A stretch of DNA of 64,000 nucleotides, from contig OX345646.1 of the NCBI GenBank assembly GCA_947044365.1, forward strand, positions 4,008,327 to 4,072,326, in the 5' to 3' direction. Below the pieces are notes generated by a model. The model did no database searches. It was not told the origin of the DNA and saw only the letters and a program-made list of their open reading frames with translations. This document shows positions 23,330 to 34,543 of this stretch, in pieces. This stretch comes from Petrosia ficiformis (taxonomy: Eukaryota; Porifera; Demospongiae; Haplosclerida; Petrosiidae). How positions within the stretch are numbered: the first letter of the stretch is position 1; every line of letters begins with the position of its first letter. The translations under genes were made by a program, and so were the position numbers.

Positions 23330-24690
23330 GTGTAGGTCTGTATATACGTGTTGGGTGGAACCCCTGTCCTGGTCATTCCACTAAGGTGAGCAGCGAGGGA
23401 CCAACACCAAATAGTATAAAGTTCAGTCAAGTCACTGATCTCACAGACGATGACTTTCCCCTAAGGTTACCCACATCGAAAAGTGCTTTGTTCATACATG
23501 TTGGGTGGAACCCCTGTCCTGGTTTATACCACTGAGGTGAGCAGCGGGGAACCTGCTCCAACTAGTGTATGTAGATGTGTATTTTTATGTTGGGTGGAAG
23601 GGGCAAGCTAACTGAACACACAATTAAAAGCCCGGGGGTCCAACAGGTTGAGAGCGGTCGGCAGTTTTTACCAACTGAATTAACAGATGGCTCGCACAAT
23701 TGTTCTCTCACACACAGAGATATCCCTCGGGTCTGGATATTGTGATGGCTAACAGAGGGCGTTATTGTAGCCTTGTGTCAACACAACAGAGCCACCTGGC
23801 TGATTAGAACCAGTATGTGTTAGTGTGTATTTACGTGTTGGGTGGAAAGGGCAAGCTAGCTGAACCGCTGAGGCAGGTAGTGCACAATTCCAACACCAAC
23901 AGTGTAAAGTTTCTGTCCTGTCACAGAAACGAAGACGGTGATTCTCCTCTGAGCTTTAGTCAGACGACCCAGTATTTCACTCATGGTTCAGATCTTTCCT
24001 ATATTTGGGACTTTATTGGTCAAAAGCATGCAGTGTCACAAACAGTATTTAACAACCTTAACTTTTAACATATTCACATATGCTTTGATACTTTGGTGTT
24101 ATTGGACTCCTGACAGGGATAGTCTGGCCTTGGGAACCAGAACTGGGGGTTAAAGACATCTTTGGTGGGGCCCCAACCCTCCCCTCTCTATCTGTATCTG
24201 GAAATGCTCAGAGTCCTGTTTACCAATGCATCAGTAAATACATGTAATAATCACTTACTTTCAAAATCTTGAAGTTAAATAATGGCCCATTCTTATTGGA
24301 TTACAACAGATCTAATTCCCTTGTAAATCATGTGCTTTTACACATGTGGTCTTTTAATTAACCTTAGGTGGGCGTTTGTTAATTATTAATTAAAATTATT
24401 GCAAGGCCACTATATATACAGATGCTGTGTGTGTGTGTGTGTTTAGGTGTGTATATACGTGTTGGGTGGAACCCCTGTCCTGATCATCCCACTAAGGTGA
24501 GCAGCGAGGGACCAACACCAAGTAGTATAAAGTTCAGTCAAGTCACTGATCTCACAGACGATGACTCTCCCCTAAGGTTACCCACATCGAAAAGTGCTTT
24601 GATCATACATGTTGGGTGGAACCCCTGTCCTGGTTTATACCACTAAGGTGAGCAGCGGGGAACCTACACCAACTAGTATAATGATCAGTG
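23330..24690. repeat. Low-copy repeat family with TGTTGGGTGGAA motifs
   Basis: The segment with gtgttgggtggaacccctgt, aaggtgagcagcgaggga and caagtcactgatctcacaga occurs at about 23340-23550 and again at 24455-24665, nearly identical. The tgttgggtggaa motif recurs at 23500, 23590, 23838 and 24609. No coding function is recognised; probably a transposon remnant with internal duplication. Confidence 0.6.
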
Positions 24691-25134
24691 AAATTGCTAA
24701 TCTCAGAAATACATTAAAAACCAAAAACTACTAGAAAATTCAGAAGTACTGTTGTTACATGATTATAGTAATCAGTTGTTTACTTAACATTTCCATATGC
24801 TTTGATGCTTTGGTGCTGCAGGTCGATTTAACACGGATAGTCTGGCCTTGGGAACCAGAACTGGGGGTTAAAGACATCTTTGGTGGGGCCCCAACCCTCC
24901 CCTCTCTATCCGTATCTGGAAATGCTCAGAGTCCTGTTTACCAATGCATCAGTAAATACATGTAATAATCACTTACTTTCAAAATCTTGAAGTTAAATAA
25001 TGGCCCATTCTTATTGGATTACAACAGATCTAATTCCTCATGCGCTTTTACACATGTGGTCTATTAATTAACCTTAGGTGGGCGTTTGTTAATTATTAAT
25101 TAAAATTTTTGCAAGGCCACTATATATACAGATG

Positions 25135-25140
<6 letters not shown>
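24113..25140. repeat. Direct duplication of a ~330-bp segment
   Basis: About 24113-24430 and 24834-25146 are nearly identical, from ggatagtctggccttgggaa to actatatatacagatgctgt. Each copy runs into a (GT)n tract. One copy has a small deletion (ttgtaaatcatgtgc versus catgcgc). Confidence 0.8.

Positions 25141-25178
<38 letters not shown>
25136..25178. repeat. (GT)n microsatellite
   Basis: About 20 uninterrupted GT units. A shorter GT run (24425-24442) follows the first copy of the upstream duplication. Confidence 0.9.
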
Positions 25179-25201
25179 AATTTGGTAGTCCATATATGTA
25201 T

Positions 25202-25440
25202 CTATATTTGTGAAGACTTCTGCAGTTCAAATTCAACAAATTCACTGGTATATAGTCCACATTTTCCATACTGAATACAGTAGCTGACACACTGCAGTTG
25301 AGTACCAAACCAACATGACCTTATACTCAAATAAATAGTTTTGTCTACCGATAATAGCCATTCAATGAAAGAGTAGAGAAAACAGAGCAATGCAGTTTGA
25401 AATATGAAAGTCAGATTTTGTCTCACCAAATCACTAGATC
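25202..25440 (-). pseudogene. Transporter pseudogene fragment (third, divergent paralogue)
   Basis: The minus strand encodes SIRSCWFGTQLQCVSYCIQYG, matching residues ~110-130 of the POT-like transporters with several substitutions. The frame is lost on both sides. Other pieces of the same type lie at 27.53-28.03 kb in a rearranged order. Confidence 0.65.
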
Positions 25441-25662
25441 TTGCTTCAGCAGTCCTGTGGAAGATCTAGTATTAACCAGCAAAAATGATGAGTTATTGTG
25501 AACTATACAATAAATAGATGCAACAAATCATCAACTTAGCGAGAAGTATTATATACGATGGTGACATCATCCCTTTGATGTGGTGAGTTCTATATATTGT
25601 ATATAGACCTTCCATGTGCACACTATGCAGGAGATGTAACCATCATACAATATATTGTATAC

Positions 25663-25809
25663 AGTATGCTAATAGGTCCTATATACTGAATATAGGACCC
25701 TTGTTTTGTGTCCTCGGATATGATATAGCCCTCGCAGGCTTGGGCTATATCACATCCTTGGACACAAACTCAGGCCCTATATTTTGTACACAGGACCTAT
25801 TAGCATACT
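25663..25809. mobile_element. Hairpin MITE (147 bp)
   Basis: The two halves are imperfect inverted repeats. It starts agtatgctaataggtcct and ends aggacctattagcatact (18 of 18 complementary), with further pairing (tgtgtcctcggatatgatat against atatcacatccttggacaca) up to a loop near 25737. Confidence 0.75.
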
Positions 25810-26243
25810 ATATATATTACATATATATACATGTATTAATTTTATGCTTGCATATATTGATATGATACTAAAGTTAACTTCACATTATCATATGATCATC
25901 ATCATTTATAACACCCTCTTGAATGTTCCATTCAGCACATATAAGTATCAAGAACATAACCATCACAAAAACAACAAAATAATTACATACATACAAAAGA
26001 ATAATTGTAAAGAAACAAAAATGTGATTATTTTAATACTATAATAAATAATTATTATGTATTAGTTAAGACCACGAGGCCGAAGGCCGAGTGGTCTATTT
26101 GATGTACCGAGACCGGAAACGAGTGCGGACAAATCCAATAATGCACGACTAGACCATGCCTTAATTGATTTGTAATAATGCTTAGTGACCAAGAAAATAC
26201 ATAATTGCGCATGCGTATCATACGTTTTGATCACGAGGCTAAA

Positions 26244-27530
26244 ATGGCTGAGAAAGAGAACCAGGTCCCTGAAAGCAGTGACTGAAAAAGAAGCCTCGCC
26301 TGTCTCTTTCTCTCAAAAAGAAGCTACCTTTGGAAGAATGTAACATTACTATTTCACGATTTGCTGAGCCTGTTGATGGGAACACCATGGAGGAAGCTGT
26401 CAAAGGTGTCGTTCCTCAAAATACTGAGAAGAACAATGAGTGTGCTTGGAAAAATTTTCGTGATTAGGCATCTGCTAGATCTGAAAAACTGCCTTCTGAT
26501 CCTGTTCCTTGTGATTTGCTAAGCTCTTCTGATCCCAATCTTCTTTGTAAGTGGTTAGGCTTTTTTGTGATGGAAACTCGACAAGCATGTGGAAAATTGT
26601 ACCCTCCCAAGACTTTGTATGCTTTATTATGTGGTCTATTGCGAGTTGCACGTAGCAAAGGCTCTACTCTCAATTTTTTAGACAAAAGTGATGTTAGATT
26701 TAAAGATCTTCATCTAACTATGGATAGTGTTTGTAGCCAGTTACATTCCAAGAGCATTGGGGCTGTTAGAAAATCTGCTTCTGTCATAACTTATGCAGAT
26801 GAAGACTTGTTCTGGGAAAGGGGAGTTCTCGGGTTAGATAATCCAAGGAGCTTACTTTATACTACCTTTTTTTATGTTGGGCTCCATTTCTGTTTGAGAG
26901 GGGGACAGGAGCAGAGAGATTTATCCATTCACCAGTTTACCCGCACTCCTCCAGATATCAGCATTTATGGCGAGCACACCTATTATGAGTATACAGAATA
27001 TGTTTCGAAGAACAATCAACACCGTTTTAAGAATATTCACTCGAGTAATAAGGTTGTGAAAGCTTATGCCAATGTAGAGTCATGTAAATGTGTAGTAAAA
27101 ATTTTGGATCTGTACCTGAAGAAACTTCCATCTGAGCCGAAAGCTTTTTATTTGCGCCCAGTCAGCTCTATTCCAAAAGTCCCAGATAAGCCTTGGTTCA
27201 TTAACAGTCCTGTTGGTATTAATACTTTGAACAGTATTCTTTCCACCATATCTCAGCAAGCTGATGTAAATACACAGTATACAAACCATTCACTTAGAGC
27301 AACTTCTGCTACAAGAATGTATTTGAAGAATGTTCCAGAGAAGTTAATTTCTGAGAAAACAGGTCATAGAAGTCTCACTGCTTTAAGAGTCTATGAGCGT
27401 ACCTCTTGTGTACAAGAACAAGCAGTAACTAAGGCTAATGAAGAGATATTTTTTGACTCACTAAGTGTTCCTGGACATTCTAAAGATAAGGAAATTGACA
27501 AAGCTGACACAAAAACTCAGATGGCCAAGT
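26244..27530 (+). pseudogene. Crypton-like tyrosine recombinase, inactivated
   Basis: From 26516 a 339-codon frame remains open to about 27530 and shows the tyrosine recombinase layout: LRGGQE (first catalytic Arg, about residue 125), NHSLRATSATRMY (HxxR box), TGHRS and RVYER (catalytic Tyr candidate). The sequence type is that of the Crypton-derived domain in animal ZMYM2/QRICH1/KIAA1958 proteins. The likely original start is ATG at 26244. A frameshift near 26283 and an in-frame TAG at 26464 (after CAWKNFRD, where Trp would be expected) kill the 5' part. It has inserted into, or abuts, a transporter pseudogene at 27531. The palindrome ccacgaggccgaaggccgag at 26074 marks the left side. Confidence 0.75.
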
Positions 27531-28030
27531 CTAAGTCACACAACATACATCTCCGGGTGTGATAGAATAGCCAACCACATTGAGAACAATCAAGGAAATC
27601 ATGGCTATCAATATTAAAATGCAACAGAATCCAATACCTCTCAATGAGAAATATTCTAACTTAGGGAACAGTGGAATAATAATCAGCTCTAAGATAGGGA
27701 ATGAAGAAACCAGATGTACAAGTAATACTGCTAAAATCCTCAAAAATGTTTTCACACTTTCTACATTCTCTTCTGAAAAAGACCCAGCATACTTTCTCCT
27801 CCCAAGATCTATTCGACTAGGTAATTTATTTTACGATTATGTAAGCGAGCTTCTTTTCTCTGGGGTTTTGTGGTACTAAATGTATTATAAACCAGTTCAT
27901 AATGATTATAGTCCCCATATAGTCCAGTGAATGAAAGCTCTTGAGTGTGTGTTTGATTTCTCTGCTAACTGATCTAATCCATATGGTGGTACGTTTGTAA
28001 AGAATCCTGCAGTTCCCATTATTAAGGTGG
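27531..28030 (-). pseudogene. Transporter pseudogene fragments (third paralogue)
   Basis: Minus-strand pieces match the POT-like proteins: PPYGLDQLAEKS...AFIHWTIWGL (about 28015-27905), a LPSRIDL-like stretch (about 27820-27795) and IIIPLFPKLEYFSLRGIGF to YSITPGDV (about 27690-27545). Frames are broken between the pieces and they differ clearly from both intact copies. This was a separate, older paralogue. Confidence 0.7.
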
Positions 28031-28485
28031 TACTAGGGAGTGGGCGGATGCGACTCCAATCACTTTCAAAATACAATATAATATAATATGAGTAAAATTG
28101 GATGTAATACCAACCTTCGTATCTTGTAATCACCTTTATAGTGTCCTGGAATTGATAAAATCTCCATTTTTGCAATTAACATAAGTACAAAACCACTAAA
28201 GCCACGCCCACCATACATGGCGTGCACCAAGTACAATGTATTTTCTCTTTGATATATCTGAGAGTTCTTCTTCTCAATTGATTTATGAAAGGAAGGAGAT
28301 TCTGATACGTTATCATGATCAGTGACTTGTGGATTTGAAGATTGGTTCATAGTCTCTCGTTGAGAATCAGAACTCAAAGATTCATTATTAGATGGGTTAT
28401 CTGTAGTAGAACGATTAGAATTAGGCAAATTGGGTACAATAGTAAAATCTGTTGAATGTTCAATAGTTTCTGATGTATCTTCCAA

Positions 28486-28531
28486 AATACTTTCATCTAT
28501 AGTACCAGTGAGGACTATAGATGAAAGTATT
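28486..28531. repeat. Perfect 18-bp hairpin inside the integrase frame
   Basis: aatactttcatctatagt (28486-28503), 10-base loop, then its exact reverse complement (28514-28531). The integrase reading frame stays open across it. Confidence 0.85.
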
Positions 28532-31500
28532 ATAATTATAAATGAAACTTCACCTCGTTTCTCAGATATAGTACCTGGTAACCAAGTAACACGATTTTCA
28601 CGATAAGTTTTAACCATTACTAGATCTCCTACTTCAAAAAGTCTGATAGAACTGTGTTGATCATATTTCTCTTTCTGTGCAGATAGCTTTTCTAATACTC
28701 TTCTTTCAGTATTAGGTTTTAAAAGGTCTAGTACAGTTTTAAGTTGACGGCCTAAGAACAATGTATTAGGAAGTACTCCAGTAACTGTATGTGGTGTTGT
28801 TCTGTATTTCAGTAAGAAACTTGCTAATCTATGATCATGTGATCTACTATCACTCTTCCCAGCCACAATTGCTTTCTTCAAGGTTTGGACAAAACGTTCT
28901 GCAAGTCCATTAGTTGCAGGGTGGTAAGGTGCAGAGCGAATATGTTTTACACCATTATTCTTAAGGAACATCTGAAAATCTTCTGAAGTAAATTGGGGAC
29001 CATTGTCCGAGACAATTTGATCTGGAAGACCATAGGTGGAGAAGACTTTACGAAGAACCTCGATGGTTTCACTAGTAGTTGTAGAGGGCATGGCAAACAC
29101 TTCCGGCCATTTAGAGTGAGCATCCACTATGATAAGGTATGTTCTACCATACAGCAGTCCTGCAAAATCTATATGCAGTCTGGACCATGGCTTTGAAGGC
29201 CAAATCCAGGGATTTAAAGGTGATTTAGGTGGTGATGGCAGACATGGTAAACAAGATTTGGTTAATAGTTCAATATCAGCATCTAAACCAGGCCACCAAA
29301 CATAGCTTCTCGCAAGGGATTTCATGTGGCATATACCAGGGTGATCCTTGTGTAGTTTGTTTAAAATCTCCCTTTGATATTTTTGAGGAATAACTACTCT
29401 AATTCCCCACATCAAATATATGCCTTCGATAGTAAGCTCAGTTTTCCGATTAAAGAAAGGTTTAAGTTGGTGGTGCACAGTACTTGGCCAACCATATTTG
29501 GTATATCTCATTACTTTTGATAATAATGGATCCTTTTCTGTTGCAACAACTAATTGATGATTTGTAATATGTAAGGCTTCAAGTTGGCTTAAATTAAAAA
29601 TACTGTCAAAAGAAACACCTTTTTCTGTTTCATTAGTTGTTGGTAATGGTATCTAGATAATGCATCAGCATTTCCATGTAATTTTGTAGGGCGATATTCT
29701 ATGTCATATGTGTAGGCAGATAGAAGAATAGCCCAACGCTGTAGTCTAGCTGCTGCTAATGTAGGGATACCCATTTTAGGACCTAAAATAGCACATAAGG
29801 GCTTGTGGTCAGTGACTAATACAAATTTTCTTGCATATAAATATTGATGAAATTTTTGAACACCGAATACTAAGGATAATGCCTCCTTTTGTATTTGTGG
29901 ATAGTTTTCTCTGTAGGGGTAAGTGTACAAGATGCAAAGGCAATTGGTTGCTCGGTACCATTTGGAAAAACATGAGAAATAACAGCACCAATGCCGTAGG
30001 CTGAGGCGTCACTTGCCAGTCTTAAAGGTAATTGACTGTCATAGTGTACTAATAATGTTGAATCCACTAATTTCTTTTTTACAATACTAAGTGATTTGTT
30101 ACATGCAGGGATCCAATTCCACCTGACATCCTGCCTGAAAAGTTGATTTAAAGGATGAAGAACCGAAGCCAAATTTGGTACAAATTTCCTATAATAATTC
30201 ACTAACCCTAGTAGGGAACGTAACTGTTGTACATTTCTGGGAATGGATGGTTTTAATATAGCTTCAAGCTTTCTATTAGACGAATGTAACTCTTTTGAAT
30301 CAATAATGTGGCCTAAATATTCAACTTGACTACTTAAAAATGTGCACTTACTACGTTTGACAGTAATACCTTCTTCTAATAATCTTTTAAGAACTTCTTC
30401 TAGGTTCTTGAGGTGATGTGAATGATCTTTTCCACTAACGAGTATGTCGTCAATATAACAAATTACGTTTGGTATACCTTGCAAAACAGTGTCCATTGCA
30501 CGTTGAAACAAGGCAGGAGCTGAGGCTACTCCAAAAGGAAGTCTATTATATCTATACAGTCCATGATGAGTATTAACAGTGACTAACTCCTTACTACAGT
30601 CGTCTAACTGCATCTGCTGATAAGCCTGAGAAAAGTCAATTTTAGAGAAGACTTTGCCACCTGAAAGAGTAGCGAATAGATCCTCTGGCTTGGGTAGAGG
30701 ATACTTCTCAATCTCTAGAGAAGGGTTCAAAGGTAACTTTGTAATCACCACATAACTTAAGTTTTCCGTCCTTTTTGGGTGCTACCACTATTGGAGCTGC
30801 CCAATTACTGAAGTTGACTTTGGTGATAATGTTAGCAGACTCAAGACTATCCAGTTCCTGTTCAATACGATCCTTAAGTGCAAACGGCACGGGACACGGT
30901 CTGAAAAACTTGGGTTTTACATTCTCTGTCAGTTCCAAGTGTGCTGAGAAATTTTTCATTGTCCCTAAAGTGTCACTAAAAACGGGTTTGTACTTCTCTA
31001 ACAGTAATTCAAGTTTATTTTGATAATCAGAGTTTCTGGTGTGCTTAATAACACTCCAGTTGAAACGAATATGTGACATCCAGTTTCGTCCAATAAGACT
31101 AGGACCAGGTCCTTTAATAATCAATAGTGTGAGCGTGTTCTCCTGATCTCCATACTTAACATCTACATCCATCTCGCCTAACACAGTAATTTTCTCTGAC
31201 GTATATGTTTTCAAAACAACCTCAGAGTGACGCAAGTTAACAGTAGGAAATAATTCTTTTTTTGTAGTCTCTGAGATTAAAGACATGGCTGCCCCCGTGT
31301 CCAACTCCATTACTGTGTTTCTATTGTTCAGTTCTAAGTCTATAAGGATTGGGGGTGTAGATTTACTACGAAAGGTAAATAATGTGAAATCATCAGAAGA
31401 ATCTGAATTATCTTCAATTGACGTACTAACCCACTTTGTAGTATTTCTCCTACCTCTTGTTTTGAAAGTTGAGAATTGCTTACGAGTGTCATCTCTTTTC

Positions 31501-32030
31501 TTCCCGCAACAAGCTGGTGAGATGTGGCCTCTCTTTCCACATGAATGACATACTGCATCTCTAAACTTACAGTGGGCTGGGGCATGGTCTTTCCTCCCAC
31601 AACGATAACATGGCTGAAGGTTAATAGCCTTTATATTAGCCTCCACTGAGACTCCAGGTTTACTAGATTTCATTACATGAGTATTCCTTTCAGCACTTTC
31701 AAGGTTAGTAGCAATCTCAATAGCTTTAAGTATGGTTAAATCGTTTTCAATCAACAGTCTTTTCTGTGTGGCTTCATTGTTCAAACTACAAACAAAACGA
31801 TCTCGTAGGGCTTCTTCCAAATGAGTTCAGCAACAAAATCTGCATTACTTTCACCTGCACGTTGGTCTCTCTTATGGAAATGGAATCTCTCTGCTATTAC
31901 GATAGGTGCAGGCTCAAAATGATCCGCAAGAGTTTCTTCCAAGGCTATATCCCTTGGTTTTGTTGGAGCATAAAAGTTGCTTAGTAGAGCGTAGGTTTTA
32001 GGACCGATAACTGTGAGAAAAACAGCAAAC

Positions 32031-32216
32031 CCGATAGGTGTGGCAGGTTGTAACTTTGCTCGCTATCATGCTGATGATATCCCTACCGACAATGGGTCTA
32101 AACTGGGGGGGGCTGTGCCCCCCCCCCCCCCCTGTTTGTCAGGAACAGCGCTGGGCCTATCGGCCCAACGTAAATGTCCAACAGTGGAATTTTAAATAAC
32201 ACCACACCTATCGTGC
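32031..32216. mobile_element. MITE inserted in the gypsy gag region
   Basis: The Gag frame is split between QLAQTAPH and VIGPKTYALLSNF by about 190 bp that begin cgataggtgtgg and end ccacacctatcg (perfect 12-base inverted repeat). It includes a C tract next to a G tract (32104-32132). Part of it (gatgatatccctaccga...) recurs inverted at about 32600-32680. Confidence 0.7.
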
Positions 32217-32585
32217 ATAATTAATGAGGGGCCGTCTGTGCCAGTTGATCCAAAACAGCTAACTTCTCGTCTTCACTTACTCCGTTAGCATCGGAGTATA
32301 ATTTTAGCCTTTCAACGTAGGTTGAGAAACGTTCAGTCTCCGGTTTAAACTCTTGAAGTTTACCGACAACAGACATGATGAGTCCACTGAACAACCACTC
32401 TCGTCGCCAATTGTAGTATCTTAAATTAATATTAATTTTATAAATTATATATTTGATACTATAAATAAGAAATAAAAGAGAGAGAGAGACAGAGAGTACT
32501 ACCAAAACTATAACATGAGGTAATCTGACATGTGCTACAAGCCTATGAGGGGTGAATAGTGCCAAAATTAGGATAAAGGTGGCTC

Positions 32586-32690
32586 CCCAGTGCATTACCT
32601 GGCAAACTGGGGGGGTCTGGGGGCGGAGCCCCCCAGTTTAGGCCCTGGGATCGTTAGGGATATCATCCATGTTGTTTCCACTCGATGAAT
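32586..32690. repeat. Second, inverted copy of the GC-rich repeat core
   Basis: tgggggcggagccccccagt and gttagggatatcatcc match the inside of the 32031-32216 element in reverse orientation. It lies just outside the candidate 5' LTR. Confidence 0.55.
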
Positions 32691-32992
32691 TAGCATGCCA
32701 TTCGACGACAAAGTTACACAATTTTCGTCCTAACTATACCATTGACACTTCTACAGAAACAGGTAACAAAATGCAACGTGCCACGCCCAAAAATACCATT
32801 CCGTTTCCGTTCCGTTTTGCATTCCGTTCCGCGTTTTAGAGTCAGCCGTGCTACTGAGCATGCTCACAAAAACCATACAATCTAAGAATACATAACTCAA
32901 CAATGCGGTACTGCAGTATGTATGTATGTATGTATGTATGCATGTGTGTAATAATAATAATAATTCTAACAAGTGTATATAGAGAAAAAAAA

Positions 32993-33425
32993 CATCCCTA
33001 TGATTGCTTTACAAATTTAAGTAAAGATAAACATATCTCTATGACTGCTTTGTGGTGTCCAGCATTCGGTAATCATGGCTGACTTTATCAAGCATGAAAG
33101 ACAACAGCTTATTATTTTGATTATCTACTCTCCTGACCTTTCAAAGGACCTTGTAGAACTTTAGGAATATATTTCAGGCAGAATAGCTAGCTATTAGTTC
33201 CAGTTTCTACATAAGCTACACAGATTTCTTTCTGCTGCTGTGTAGAGCTTGATCAATGATCGCGCGTTCTTTTACGCACCACGCCCATTAATTGACCAAG
33301 CCCCCCGGGAATGATGTAACTTCCTTAACTACGTATACAACGCATACTCGCGTAAGTGGACACAAGAAAATATATAATTATATATAAACATACATCGAAC
33401 CGTTGGGAAAGCAATCATAGGGATG
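32993..33425. mobile_element. MITE with CATCCCTATGATTGCTTT termini (copy A)
   Basis: A 433-bp element with perfect 18-base terminal inverted repeats: catccctatgattgcttt at 32993-33010 and its complement at 33408-33425. Internal blocks ttaaggaagttacatcatt and tcaattaatgggcgtgg (minus strand) recur in the copies at 59.7 and 62.4 kb. No coding capacity. Confidence 0.85.
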
Positions 33426-33476
33426 GCCCTGCGGGCCATAATAACCGGGAATATTTGCTGTGCTTAGATCATTGAT

Positions 33477-34104
33477 AAACATGTTAAGGATAATTGCTTT
33501 TAATTATTATATACCACCAGTAACATCATGTTTCATACTGTTAGAATAATTATTACATGTTTTTGTGATGTTGACAGCATGTAGGTATAATAACACAGAT
33601 GTGTTAGAATACTAGTTTTGAATTTAATATAATTGTTTCCACTTTTTTGATATTGCCATGAACATGTAATAATTATGACTTCAGTATTAATACACTTATA
33701 ACAGATCCATCATGGTTTGCAAGTGGTATGCTGTTGAAATAATACTAAGAAATGTGGCAAATTGTATATGGATAGTTGATACAAAAAATAGGTCTACAAT
33801 AAAATTTAAGAGAAACCAACAATTTGCAGAAGTACAATTCAATTATAGTGCATTAGTTCTGTGTCTTCATGCATTGTTTTATTGCCAATACATTTTCGTG
33901 CAGTGAATTAGTCATAATTATTACATGTTCATGGCAATATCAAAAAAGTGGAAACAATTATATTAAATTCAAAACTAGTATTCTAACACATCTGTGTTAT
34001 TATACCTACATGCTGTCAACATCACAAAAACATGTAATAATTATTCTAACAGTATGAAACATGATGTTACTGGTGGTATAAAGCAATTATCCTTAACATG
34101 TTTT
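33477..34104. repeat. Long inverted repeat upstream of transporter copy 2
   Basis: Arms of about 200 bp (33477-33680 and 33910-34104) are reverse complements with one small indel, around a 229-bp spacer. The spacer and inner left arm are homologous to 6.24-6.6 kb in copy 1. The right arm has no counterpart there, so it is an inverted duplication specific to copy 2. Confidence 0.85.
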
Positions 34105-34543
34105 TAGGTAATTTATTTGAAATAACTCTGACCCATAAAAAAGAAGCATACATTATAACCTTGTTGTTATTCTGAGAAAATGTTTAGTTTTCACACATCC
34201 TGTGCTTATCACTATTAGTTAGTTTGTGACAGTCTAAACTGACTTTCGCTTTTGCATTAAAGTATGTATACTAGTACTGTTATGTACCCTATAACTGAAA
34301 CTAATTTAAAACAACACCTAAACTAATTTAAAACAACACCTAAATAACAATGTCAATAATATGTCATAATAATTGTAGTATATAGTGTATAGTAGATTAT
34401 AAATGCTACAGTACTGGTTACATTATAAATGCTGGCTATAATTGTTATACATTTTAAAACAAAAACAAAACATTGTTGAGATTATAGATATAGCAAACAC
34501 ACTAGATAAATAGGTATTATAATAACTTAAGCTTCCTTTTCAG

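Larger units (their letters stand above)
28240..32539 (-). mobile_element. Ty3/gypsy-type LTR retrotransposon, truncated and decayed
   Basis: Reading on the minus strand from 32539: candidate 5' LTR (32539-32412, TGTAG...CTACA), then attggcgacgagagtgg as candidate primer-binding region, and a Gag start ATG at 32376. Gag ends in two CCHC zinc knuckles (31610-31510). Next come a protease with DTGA (about 31300), reverse transcriptase with YIDD (30458-30447), RNase H (DASAYGIGAV, DHKPL; to 29590) and an integrase with HHCC finger and DDE core (HIDFAG, SDNGPQF, NGLAERF; 29450-28700). Frameshifts at about 30740, 29905 and between 29590 and 29511, plus a MITE in Gag, disable it. No 3' LTR was found before the transporter pseudogene, so the 3' end is truncated. 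Confidence 0.85.

Noticed and set aside
28031..28240. 3' LTR of the gypsy element
   Set aside because: Sequence here does not match the candidate 5' LTR at 32412-32539, so no 3' LTR is annotated.
32740..32972. 73-codon minus-strand frame at 32.75-32.97 kb
   Set aside because: It overlaps a short ATGT microsatellite and repeat flanks; no similarity recognised.
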